Part shown: in pieces, positions 6,714 to 14,046 of the stretch
How the letters are laid out: each line of letters starts with the position of its first letter
Position numbering within the stretch: position 1 is the first letter of the stretch
Assembly (NCBI GenBank): GCA_051656485.1
Contig: JBOGBZ010000074.1
Span: 1-31,923, forward strand
DNA length: 31,923 nt
From: JBOFDK01 sp051656485
GTDB lineage: Bacteria > Bacillota > Clostridia > Lachnospirales > Cellulosilyticaceae
Direction of reading: 5' to 3'
Notes under the pieces: model-generated
The model's input: the letters and a program-made list of their open reading frames with translations, nothing else
The model's database searches: none
Told to the model about the DNA's origin: nothing
Program-made: the position numbers and the translations under genes

Positions 6714-7736
6714 TTAATTATTTTTACGTTCTTGTTGAACATCTATTGACTGATCTTTTAAGATGTATACTTCTTTTTGGCGTCGTCCAAAACTGTATAC
6801 TTCTTTACTTGTCTCAAAGAATAGATCAATATCGTGGCCTTTAATAGCCCCACCAGTATCTCCTGCAATCGCTATACCGTATCCTTCTACATAAAGAACT
6901 GTATTAAGTGGTATAACCTTTGGATCTACTGCTACCATCCCTACAAATGTAGGTCTTCCTGTAGCTGTGATTCCTTCCCATCTATCTCCAGATATATCTG
7001 TATACGCAGTTGCTTCTAATGTTAAAGCCTTTGTATATTCATATACTTTTCCAGTTTCAGGGTCTACAATTGCATTTTTGATGCCCTGTTGTACTACTTT
7101 TGCTTGAGGCTCCATAATTACCTCTTCATTTTTAGTGGTTTCAGCGATAACCTCTCCACCAAATTGCACGATTTCTACGATACTTTCTTTTACTCCAGGT
7201 TTGCCTTCTGTAACAACTTTTTCTTCATCAGGCTTAAGGTCTTTCGTATACTCTACTTGAGTTTCAAAAGGTATTTCCTGCTGAATGACTTCTGTTACAA
7301 CTTCTCTTGTCTTAATGTCTATTGCCATTCTATCTGTTACTTCTGTATCTACAGGTTGTGAACATTCACTACCCTCTGTCAAAGTGATGTTTCTTAATTT
7401 AAGAACATCGCCCACTGTCTTTTCATCTGTTCTAAATGTAGTAGTGACACCGTTATGTGTTACATGAACTGTTGGTTTCCATCTATGAATAATAATCTTT
7501 GTACCGTCTTCTACCTTTGTACCTACGCTAGGCATGATGGTGTCTTGTTCGCCTAGTACAATCTCTTGGTTCTCTAATACATCTCCTACATAAAGATCTA
7601 ATGTTTCGTACTGAGTCACTTTACCGTCATCTACAATTGCAATCGTATTTGACATTGATTGGTATGCTGTAATACTTCCTGTTCCTAAAAGAAACAACGC
7701 TCCAACCATTAAAGCTATCCTACTTCGATTTTTCAT
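6714..7736 (-). CDS. yabE: YabE-like G5 and 3D domain cell-wall hydrolase
   Basis: This 340-residue exported protein probably cleaves peptidoglycan as a lytic transglycosylase-type enzyme. An N-terminal signal or anchor (KNRSRIALMVGALFLLGTGS) is followed by two DUF348 repeats (about residues 35-75 and 92-135). A G5 domain spans about 148-225 and a C-terminal 3D domain about 240-325. The 3D domain shows TATAYTD-like LEATAYTD, TATGRPTFVGMVAVDP and the motif GDTGGAIKGHDIDLFF with its three Asp residues. The ATG is five bases after AAGGAGG. A GTG-started extension of 29 residues would cover the leader and is rejected. As in Bacillus it sits between tatD and ksgA, but rnmV is missing. Confidence 0.93.
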   Translation of the reverse strand: MKNRSRIALMVGALFLLGTGSITAYQSMSNTIAIVDDGKVTQYETLDLYVGDVLENQEIVLGEQDTIMPSVGTKVEDGTKIIIHRWKPTVHVTHNGVTTTFRTDEKTVGDVLKLRNITLTEGSECSQPVDTEVTDRMAIDIKTREVVTEVIQQEIPFETQVEYTKDLKPDEEKVVTEGKPGVKESIVEIVQFGGEVIAETTKNEEVIMEPQAKVVQQGIKNAIVDPETGKVYEYTKALTLEATAYTDISGDRWEGITATGRPTFVGMVAVDPKVIPLNTVLYVEGYGIAIAGDTGGAIKGHDIDLFFETSKEVYSFGRRQKEVYILKDQSIDVQQERKNN

Positions 7737-7887
7737 GATTACCTCCTTGAATTGGGGTGCTACTTTGGCCCTAAGTTTAGTATTAGCTTTATTTACCAAA
7801 GCAGTATGGAATCTCCCTCTCACTTCATCAATCGTGCTATCGACGCTTTACTGGAAATAAATTGAATTTACTTTTTTACAAATCACA
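7737..7887 (-). promoter_or_regulatory. long structured 5' leader of the YabE-like gene
   Basis: From the predicted start near 7887 the leader is about 150 bases. Two mutually exclusive pairings are visible. CTTTGG at 7763-7768 can pair with CCAAAG at 7796-7801, or GCTTT at 7786-7790 can pair with AAAGC at 7798-7802. Leaders of 3D-domain hydrolases are often c-di-AMP (ydaO/yuaA) riboswitches, but I cannot find the conserved motifs of that class. Confidence 0.3.
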
Positions 7888-7893
7888 ATTTAA

Positions 7894-7922
7894 ATTGTAA
7901 TATAAACTATTTACTAAATCAA
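7894..7922 (-). promoter_or_regulatory. sigma-A promoter of the YabE-like gene
   Basis: TTGATT (7917-7922) and TACAAT (7894-7899) are 17 bp apart on the minus strand. Confidence 0.65.
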
Positions 7923-8248
7923 GTATTTTGTAATAACTTTTTTTACCAACTCTTATAAAATCACTCCTTTTTCTTTAAAGTATCACCATTTTTCAAGGGT
8001 TTACTGCACTCTTAATTTATTTTATGCATTTTGCTATTTAATATTTGCGTAACATTTAATTAATAATATTTATATGCAAATTTTCAGAAAGTGATACATG
8101 TTTTCGATATTTTTTTATTTATGTATAAATTTTTTCCCTTTTTTATGTTTTTTATTCACATAAGTACATTTTTAATTCTTTATGTACAAATACTATTAGT
8201 ACACCCCTTGTTTACTAATACTATACTTTTTAATTTTATTTGTTTTTA
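7923..8248. other. AT-rich intergenic stretch without a gene
   Basis: This stretch is very T-rich on the plus strand. The only open frames are low-complexity Phe/Ile/Leu-rich runs without ribosome-binding sites. I see no gene, RNA structure or repeat in it. Confidence 0.6.
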
Positions 8249-8287
8249 CAAAAAGCCCCAGTTTATGCTTTATAAACTAGGGCTTTT
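8249..8287 (-). terminator. terminator of the copA-copZ-tatD operon
   Basis: AGCCCTAGTTTA and TAAACTGGGGCT form a 12-bp stem with one G-T pair, followed by TTTTTGT on the minus strand just past the tatD stop. Confidence 0.88.
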
Positions 8288-8288
8288 C

Positions 8289-9047
8289 TTATATTCTAAA
8301 TAATTTTTTTGCATTTTCTGAGCTTATATCTGCAATTTCTTGTACTGAAACACCTTTAATTTCGGCAATTTTTTCTACTATATGTAAAAGATACGTAGAA
8401 TCATTGCGCTTTCCTCTGTGAGGAACAGGAGTTAAATAAGGGCAATCCGTCTCGATAAGAATTGCTTCCATAGGAATGCTTTCTACTACTTCAACCGTCT
8501 TCTTTGCGTTTTTGAAAGTAAGGGCTCCGCCAATACCGATATAAAAACCTCTTTTTACATATTCTTTGGCTAATTCCTTGCTTCCTGAAAAGCAATGAAT
8601 GACGCCTTCTTTAATACCACTTGCTTGAATCATATCAAAAGTCTGCTGTGATGCATCTCTGCTATGGATAATAACTGGCATTTCAAGTTCTTTCGCTAAT
8701 TCTAGCTGCTTTTGGAACCAAAAAACCTGCTGTTCTTCTTCTGAGTGGTTGTAGTAAAAATCTAAGCCAATCTCTCCTACTGCTTTTACCTTAGGATGTG
8801 CTGCCCAATCTTTTAATTTGACTAGGTCTTCTTCTGTCATATCTTTAACATCATGAGGATGAACACCTACTGATGCATAAATGAAATCATACTGCTCTGC
8901 TAATTTGATACTGGCATCTGAAGATTCCATATCAGCACCAGCATTCACTACCCAGTCTACACCTTTATCTTTTAATGATGCTAAGAGTATATCTCTATCT
9001 TCATCAAAAGCTTCATCATTATAATGTGCATGTGAATCGAAATACAT
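8289..9047 (-). CDS. tatD: TatD family metal-dependent DNase
   Basis: This 252-residue TIM-barrel amidohydrolase belongs to the TatD/YabD family, metal-dependent exonucleases or deoxyribonucleases. Metal-binding residues are visible in HAHYND near the N-terminus, EIGLDFYYN, IIHSRDA, VIHCFSG and ETDCPYLTPVPHRGKRN. The length is normal. It starts 12 bp after the copZ stop, behind AGAGGGAT, so it is most likely the last gene of the copA-copZ operon. It stands directly upstream of the YabE-like gene, the same neighbourhood as in Bacillus. Confidence 0.95.
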   Translation of the reverse strand: MYFDSHAHYNDEAFDEDRDILLASLKDKGVDWVVNAGADMESSDASIKLAEQYDFIYASVGVHPHDVKDMTEEDLVKLKDWAAHPKVKAVGEIGLDFYYNHSEEEQQVFWFQKQLELAKELEMPVIIHSRDASQQTFDMIQASGIKEGVIHCFSGSKELAKEYVKRGFYIGIGGALTFKNAKKTVEVVESIPMEAILIETDCPYLTPVPHRGKRNDSTYLLHIVEKIAEIKGVSVQEIADISSENAKKLFRI

Positions 9048-9059
9048 AGCTTATCCCTC

Positions 9060-9257
9060 TTATCTTATTTCTATAATATCGTAGCCTACTTCGTCAATTG
9101 CCTCACGTACTGCTGCTTCTGATACGTCGCCTTCTACTGTCGCTTCTTTTGCTTCTAAGCTTACTTCTACTTTTGTTACACCTGCTAATTCTTCTAATGC
9201 TTCTTTTACGTGTTTTACACAGTGCATACAGCTCATTCCATCAATTTTAATAATCAT
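9060..9257 (-). CDS. copZ: copper chaperone CopZ
   Basis: This 65-residue single heavy-metal-associated domain carries Cu(I) in the cytoplasm and delivers it to CopA. The metal site GMSCMHC (MxCxxC) is at residues 8-14. The remainder has the usual pattern of two helices and four strands (VKEALEELAGVTKVEVSLEAKEATVEG). It lies 31 bp downstream of copA on the same strand and is clearly cotranscribed with it. Confidence 0.94.
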   Translation of the reverse strand: MIIKIDGMSCMHCVKHVKEALEELAGVTKVEVSLEAKEATVEGDVSEAAVREAIDEVGYDIIEIR

Positions 9258-9288
9258 TATTCTCTACCTCTTCCTTCTCTATTATAAT

Positions 9289-11511
9289 TTATTTCATTTT
9301 ATAAGCTTTTAATCTTAGTGCATTTAGAACAACAGATACTGAACTTAAGCTCATAGCTGCTGCTGCAAACATAGGGTCTAGTAATGGCCCTCCAAATAAA
9401 TGAAGTAATCCCATCGCTACTGGAATACCCAGTGTATTGTATCCAAATGCCCAGAATAGATTTTGTTTGATGTTACGTATGGTCTTTTTGCTTAAATCAA
9501 TGGCTAATGGCACATCCATTAAATCACTATGCATTAGTACGATGTCTGCTGATTCAATAGCTACATCAGTTCCTGATCCAATGGCGATACCCACATCTGC
9601 ACTTACAAGCGCAGGTGCATCATTGATACCATCCCCAACCATTGCTACTTTTTTACCTTGTGCTCTGTACTCTTCTACAACAGCCGCTTTATCATGTGGC
9701 AATACTTCTGATACCACGCGGTCTACATTTACTTGCTTACCGATAGCTTCTGCAGTTTTACGATGGTCACCTGTAAGCATGACTACCTCTAATCCAAGCT
9801 GCTGCATTTTTGCTATGGCATCTTTGCTAGTAGCTTTTATCGTATCAGCTACCGCGATAATACCTATAAGGTCTTTTCCATACCCTACATACATCGGTGT
9901 CTTTCCTTCAGCTGCTAAGCTATCAAAGATAGTAACTGCATCATCTACTACGATACCTTTTTCTTGCATTAATTTTGTGTTCCCTAGATAGAAACTTTCT
10001 TGCATATCTTTTAATTTATAGTATATACCATGTCCTGTTACAGAGTCAAAATCCTCTACTGTAAGTAAGGCTACATCTAATTCTTTAGCGTGTTCTACAA
10101 TTGCTTTTGCTAGAGGATGCTCTGAATTCTTCTCGCCACTAGCGATATACTGAGTCACTTGTTCTTTTGTGTAATGCTGAAGTGGATACACATCTGTTAC
10201 ACGTGGTTTGCCTTCTGTCACAGTACCTGTCTTATCTAATATAACGACATCTACTTTATGGGCAATTTCTAAAGCTTCCCCACTCTTAATGAGTATCCCA
10301 TTTTCGGCACCTTTTCCTGTAGCCACCATGATAGCTGTTGGGGTAGCGAGTCCTAATGCACATGGACACGCTATGACAAGTACGGATATAAATATGGTCA
10401 GTACAAAGACAAAGTCCTCTCCTGCAAATACCCATGCGATACTTGCTAAAATAGCAAGTAAGATAACTGCTGGTACAAAGTACCCTGATATAATGTCTGC
10501 CATTTTTGCGATAGGGGCTTTACTTCCCTGTGCATCTTCTACGAGTTTAACAATTTTGCTAAGAACAGTATTACTTCCTACTCCTGTTGCTTTAAATTTA
10601 ATAGCACCCGTCTGATTGATACTTCCTCCAATGACCTTTTCATCTATACTTTTATTAACGGGAATACTCTCTCCTGTCAGCATAGACTCATCTATTGAAG
10701 TCGTTCCTTCTATAATAATGCCGTCACAAGGCACACACTCTCCTGGACGTACAAATAAGATATCATCTATTTTTAAATCTTTAACTCTTACTTGAACCTC
10801 TTCATCACCTTTTATAACGATTGCTGTATCTGGTGCTAGCTTGATAAGGTTCTCGATCGCCTTCGATGTCTTACCTTTACTAATAGCCTCTAGCATTTTA
10901 CCTAGTGTAATAAGTGCTAAAATAGTTCCTGCTGACTCAAAGTAAAGTTGATGCACATAATGAACTTCACCTCTACCTATCTGTACAAGTGCGAAGATAC
11001 CATAAATATATGCTGCTAAAGTCCCTATAGCTACCAAAGAATCCATATTTGGCATACGCTTTATAAGTGCTTTAAGCCCTTTATTAAAGAAAGGATACCC
11101 TACGATTAGGATAGGTGTGGTCAGTACAAATTGGATGAGCGCATAGTTAAGCGGCTCATGCATTGGGTCGATTATTCGTGGCAATGGCATACCTACCATA
11201 TGTCCCATACTTATAATAAAAAGTGGAATCAAAAATACTAACGATATAATGAATCGCCACTTTAATTTACTTAAAGGATTATCGTCTATTACATCCTGCT
11301 TTTCTTCTTCACGCACCACACCATATCCAGCTTTTTCGATAGCTTGAATAAGTGCTTCTTCTGTAAGACGTTGTTCATCAAATTGTATCACAAGCTTCTC
11401 AGTAGCAATATTTACACTTGCTTCTGTTACGCTATCTAGTTTCTTTACAGTTCTTTCGACTGCCCTTGAACATGCCGCACAGGTCATCCCTGTAATTTTA
11501 TATTCTTTCAT
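9289..11511 (-). CDS. copA: copper-exporting P1B-type ATPase CopA
   Basis: CopA pumps Cu(I) out of the cell using ATP. The 740-residue protein has one N-terminal HMA domain (GMTCAAC at residues 8-14). Membrane helices begin near residue 90. Motifs in order are the actuator TGES, the copper-binding transmembrane CPC (ACPCALGLATPTA), the phosphorylation site DKTGTVTEG, the SEHPLAKAI His-Pro of the nucleotide domain, TGDHRKTA and GDGINDAPAL. The YN and MSLSSVSV motifs of the last two helices, typical of Cu(I) pumps, are also present. The ATG is about seven bases after AGGAG. No CsoR or CopY gene lies next to it. Confidence 0.97.
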   Translation of the reverse strand: MKEYKITGMTCAACSRAVERTVKKLDSVTEASVNIATEKLVIQFDEQRLTEEALIQAIEKAGYGVVREEEKQDVIDDNPLSKLKWRFIISLVFLIPLFIISMGHMVGMPLPRIIDPMHEPLNYALIQFVLTTPILIVGYPFFNKGLKALIKRMPNMDSLVAIGTLAAYIYGIFALVQIGRGEVHYVHQLYFESAGTILALITLGKMLEAISKGKTSKAIENLIKLAPDTAIVIKGDEEVQVRVKDLKIDDILFVRPGECVPCDGIIIEGTTSIDESMLTGESIPVNKSIDEKVIGGSINQTGAIKFKATGVGSNTVLSKIVKLVEDAQGSKAPIAKMADIISGYFVPAVILLAILASIAWVFAGEDFVFVLTIFISVLVIACPCALGLATPTAIMVATGKGAENGILIKSGEALEIAHKVDVVILDKTGTVTEGKPRVTDVYPLQHYTKEQVTQYIASGEKNSEHPLAKAIVEHAKELDVALLTVEDFDSVTGHGIYYKLKDMQESFYLGNTKLMQEKGIVVDDAVTIFDSLAAEGKTPMYVGYGKDLIGIIAVADTIKATSKDAIAKMQQLGLEVVMLTGDHRKTAEAIGKQVNVDRVVSEVLPHDKAAVVEEYRAQGKKVAMVGDGINDAPALVSADVGIAIGSGTDVAIESADIVLMHSDLMDVPLAIDLSKKTIRNIKQNLFWAFGYNTLGIPVAMGLLHLFGGPLLDPMFAAAAMSLSSVSVVLNALRLKAYKMK

Positions 11512-11548
11512 AGTTTTCTCCTATATCTATTTATTTGAATATAGTCAT

Positions 11549-11577
11549 ATACTATCATATAACTTTCTATCTGCCAA
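11549..11577 (-). promoter_or_regulatory. possible promoter of copA-copZ-tatD
   Basis: TTGGCA (11572-11577) and TAGTAT (11549-11554) are 17 bp apart on the minus strand. The -35 is good and the -10 weak, as expected for a regulated promoter. I see no clear CsoR or CopY operator. Confidence 0.45.
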
Positions 11578-11626
11578 TACTTTTATGTTTATCTTTTCCC
11601 TTTATGCTAAGTCTATACTTAAACTA

Positions 11627-11656
11627 AAAAACACCACTCCAATTGGAGTAGCGTTT
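11627..11656 (-). terminator. terminator of the 5'-nucleotidase gene
   Basis: A stem with G-T pairs (ACGCTACTCC and GGAGTGGTGT, loop AATT) is followed by TTTTTTAG on the minus strand. Confidence 0.85.
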
Positions 11657-11657
11657 C

Positions 11658-12257
11658 TTAAATTGCTATTTCATTCATTTTTGCTTCAAAGTATTCTCTC
11701 TTTAAGTGAGGGTAACATTCGTTAATAATATAGGATTCAAATTGAAGCCAGTCATTGATTCTTACATACTGTTCGTCACCATCTGCATTATGTGGACGAT
11801 TAAAAATCACCGAAGTCCCGCCCGCTTTTTGGAATGCTTCTATATTATGCATACCATCATCTAATAGATAATCTCCCTTGATCATATCTTTAGCCGAACA
11901 AACAATAAAATGTCGTAGTGGTAAGAATGACATATGTTCTTTCAACCACTCACATTTAGCTTCTACTACTCCTGGATGAGCTGCTGTTACAATATACATC
12001 TCAAAAAGTTCGCTTTCATACAACCTTTTGAATGTCTGAATGGCATCTTTTACGGGTTCTAACTCCCTAAACAAATGGGGTTCATGCATAATATCTAGTA
12101 TTTCTTCTCCAAAGACAGATACCAAGTCCCATCTATCACAATCTTCTTCTGTAAAATCCGTTTGATGCTTTTCATTAAACGTTAATGTGACGGCTTGGAT
12201 ATACTCTGCAAGCACATCATCTTGATCAATTAATAATACTGGTTTTCTATGTTCCAT
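11658..12257 (-). CDS. NT5C-type 5'(3')-deoxyribonucleotidase, HAD superfamily
   Basis: This 199-residue HAD phosphatase resembles the NT5C family of 5'(3')-deoxyribonucleotidases, which dephosphorylate nucleoside monophosphates. Motif I is IDQDDVLAEY, with the nucleophile Asp and the acid/base Asp two residues later. Motif II is YIVTAA, and motif IV lies around KGDYLLDDGMHNIEAF. The ATG follows GAAGGTG by about five bases. It is 60 bp downstream of the small coiled-coil gene on the same strand. The family assignment is good, but the exact substrate is not shown. Confidence 0.85.
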   Translation of the reverse strand: MEHRKPVLLIDQDDVLAEYIQAVTLTFNEKHQTDFTEEDCDRWDLVSVFGEEILDIMHEPHLFRELEPVKDAIQTFKRLYESELFEMYIVTAAHPGVVEAKCEWLKEHMSFLPLRHFIVCSAKDMIKGDYLLDDGMHNIEAFQKAGGTSVIFNRPHNADGDEQYVRINDWLQFESYIINECYPHLKREYFEAKMNEIAI

Positions 12258-12317
12258 CTATTCACCTTCTTTTTACATGTAATGTCCTTATTTTAAGGTT
12301 TACTATCATTTTATTAG

Positions 12318-12500
12318 TTATTTACTTAATTTGTGACATTCTTCTATTTCATTTTTTAGCTTTTCTATTTTTCTTTTATTTGCTTCTTTATTCAAGCTAT
12401 ACACTTCATCTTTAATGCCCTTTTGTAATATCTGAAGTACTGCTTCTTTTCTTTTTTGTTCATCTAATTCACTTTGTTTTTTTAAGTTTCTATTGTCCAT
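12318..12500 (-). CDS. small charged coiled-coil protein of unknown function
   Basis: This gene encodes a 60-residue protein that is almost entirely Lys, Glu, Gln and Leu/Ile in a heptad-like pattern (NLKKQSELDEQKRKEAVLQI, then KIEKLKNEIEECHKL). It is probably one helix or a coiled-coil dimer. A strong AAAGGAG lies eight bases before the ATG. It is upstream of the nucleotidase gene and probably in the same transcript. There is no recognisable domain, signal or membrane segment. Confidence 0.65.
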   Translation of the reverse strand: MDNRNLKKQSELDEQKRKEAVLQILQKGIKDEVYSLNKEANKRKIEKLKNEIEECHKLSK

Positions 12501-12608
12501 GAAGCTACTCCTTTTATACTTATTTATAATTCTCTCAGCAGGACTTGCACTTATGGTAAAATATGTAAATACTATGGTATATATCTATATCTAAAGGAGT
12601 TGTTTTAC

Positions 12609-14003
12609 ATGCCACGTTTTCCAATGCTTGGTCATAAAATCTCTAATATTCGTGGAATAAGTAGTCATGGGTTTGTGCAACTCTACGACATCTCGAATAA
12701 GTGGGTCGTCGTATGTGCTTGTCCTAACACTATGCGTTCTCATTCATCTGATTTAACTGCCTATTATCGTACACTTAGTACGCAAAATATAGAAGTTTTA
12801 ACAACGAAAAGTTCTACTCCAAATACTAGTATTTACATTATAGATCCTACTTATACAGTTCGTGCAGTACTCCACAACACACCAGGTACCCCTATCTCTC
12901 AATCTAACATACAACATATTTTAGATTCCTTACAAACAAGTTATAGGCCTGAAATTCAAGGTATCTCTAATCAGCCTACCAATCCTGATTGTCCTAATTA
13001 CGAAAGGTTGGTCGGAGAATACGTACTTGGTAATCCTAAAAATGTGGATCCGCTTCTCAATGATTTCTTAATTTATGCTTTTGCACTTATCCAACCAGGC
13101 GGTACCCTTGAAGTGTACTCCGAAAAATACCTTCAAGACCTTGCTGACCTCCGCTATGCTAATCCTAACTTAGATGTCATCATGGCTATCGGTGGTTGGG
13201 GTAATGATGGCTTCTCTGATGCAGCCCTTACCCCTAAATCTCGTTATGATTTTGCCCGAGAGGTAAAAAAATGGGTTGATGAGTATGATTTAGATGGTGT
13301 CGACATTGACTGGGAATATCCTGGCAGTAGTGCCTCTGGCATCAAATCTCGCCCTGAAGACCGCGAAAACTTTACACTTCTTCTTCAAGCATTACGTGAT
13401 GTTCTAGGACCTGATGCTTGGATTAGTGTTGCGGGAATTGGTGACAATGCTTATATCAAAAATGTAGACATTGCAGGGATAGCGCCTATCATCGATTACT
13501 TTAACGTCATGAGCTATGACTTTACCGCTGGTGCCACAGGCGCTCAAGGGGCTAAGCATCAATCTAACCTCTATAATTCAGACTTAGCACTTAATAACAT
13601 CAGCACTGACCTGTATATCCAAAATCTTATCGAAGCTGGTATGCCACCAGAAAAAATCTTAATGGGTATTGGCTTCTACGGACGTAACGGTGCTAAAGTT
13701 ACTAAAACCTTTGATGAAATCCGTAAGTCTTATCTTAACAAAGGTGTTTATAAAGTCAAATGGGATAACGTCGCTAAGGCACCTTATATCGTTGATAAAT
13801 ATGGCAACTTCTTCTTAAGTTTTGACAATGCTCTTTCTATCTACTTTAAAGGTCAATATATCGACCAAAATTGTTTAGCTGGTATGTTCGGTTGGCAAGC
13901 CGGCATGGATCAGGCAAATCTCCTTATTAACTCTATGTACCTTGCTATGAATGATCCTAATGAACTTGAGAAAGTCCTTTCAAAAGCATACTACGGTAAG
14001 TAG
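12609..14003 (+). CDS. CotE-like spore-coat protein: peroxiredoxin-like domain fused to GH18 chitinase
   Basis: This 464-residue two-domain protein has the architecture of Clostridioides difficile CotE. Residues 1-115 follow the peroxiredoxin fold pattern: HGFVQLYDISNKWVVVCACP, then IYIIDPTYTVRAVLHNT and a final helix NIQHILDSLQ. The usual PxxxTxxC catalytic site is replaced by PNTMRSHSS, so peroxidase activity is doubtful. Residues 140-455 are a glycosyl hydrolase family 18 domain. It has AIGGWG, the catalytic DGVDIDWEYPG with its Glu, the MSYDF motif and a C-terminal GWQAGMDQ. There is no signal peptide, which fits synthesis in the mother cell. The ATG is nine bases after AAAGGAG; the TTG at 12600 touches it and is rejected. 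No clear sigma-A or sporulation-sigma promoter was seen. Confidence 0.88.
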   Translation: MPRFPMLGHKISNIRGISSHGFVQLYDISNKWVVVCACPNTMRSHSSDLTAYYRTLSTQNIEVLTTKSSTPNTSIYIIDPTYTVRAVLHNTPGTPISQSNIQHILDSLQTSYRPEIQGISNQPTNPDCPNYERLVGEYVLGNPKNVDPLLNDFLIYAFALIQPGGTLEVYSEKYLQDLADLRYANPNLDVIMAIGGWGNDGFSDAALTPKSRYDFAREVKKWVDEYDLDGVDIDWEYPGSSASGIKSRPEDRENFTLLLQALRDVLGPDAWISVAGIGDNAYIKNVDIAGIAPIIDYFNVMSYDFTAGATGAQGAKHQSNLYNSDLALNNISTDLYIQNLIEAGMPPEKILMGIGFYGRNGAKVTKTFDEIRKSYLNKGVYKVKWDNVAKAPYIVDKYGNFFLSFDNALSIYFKGQYIDQNCLAGMFGWQAGMDQANLLINSMYLAMNDPNELEKVLSKAYYGK

Positions 14004-14004
14004 T

Positions 14005-14042
14005 CAAAAAGAGCCAAGATTAATATCCTGGCTCTTTTTCTT
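14005..14042. terminator. bidirectional terminator between the CotE-like gene and metG
   Basis: AAAAAGAGCCA and TGGCTCTTTTT form the stem. The flanking T-run and A-run give U tracts on both strands for these convergent genes. Confidence 0.88.
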
Positions 14043-14046
14043 TGTA

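Noticed and set aside
7737..7887. c-di-AMP (ydaO/yuaA) riboswitch before the 3D-domain gene
   Set aside because: The gene context fits, but I could not find the conserved GGGGGA and GGGGTGAA-type segments on the coding strand, so only an unassigned leader is reported.
8091..8303. Plus-strand 70-codon frame in the intergenic gap
   Set aside because: It is a T-rich hydrophobic run without a ribosome-binding site that overlaps the tatD terminator.
9437..10615. Plus-strand frames of 184 and 135 codons antisense to copA
   Set aside because: They are shadows of a complete, motif-rich CopA. They are Ser/Thr-rich with no ribosome-binding site or recognisable domain.
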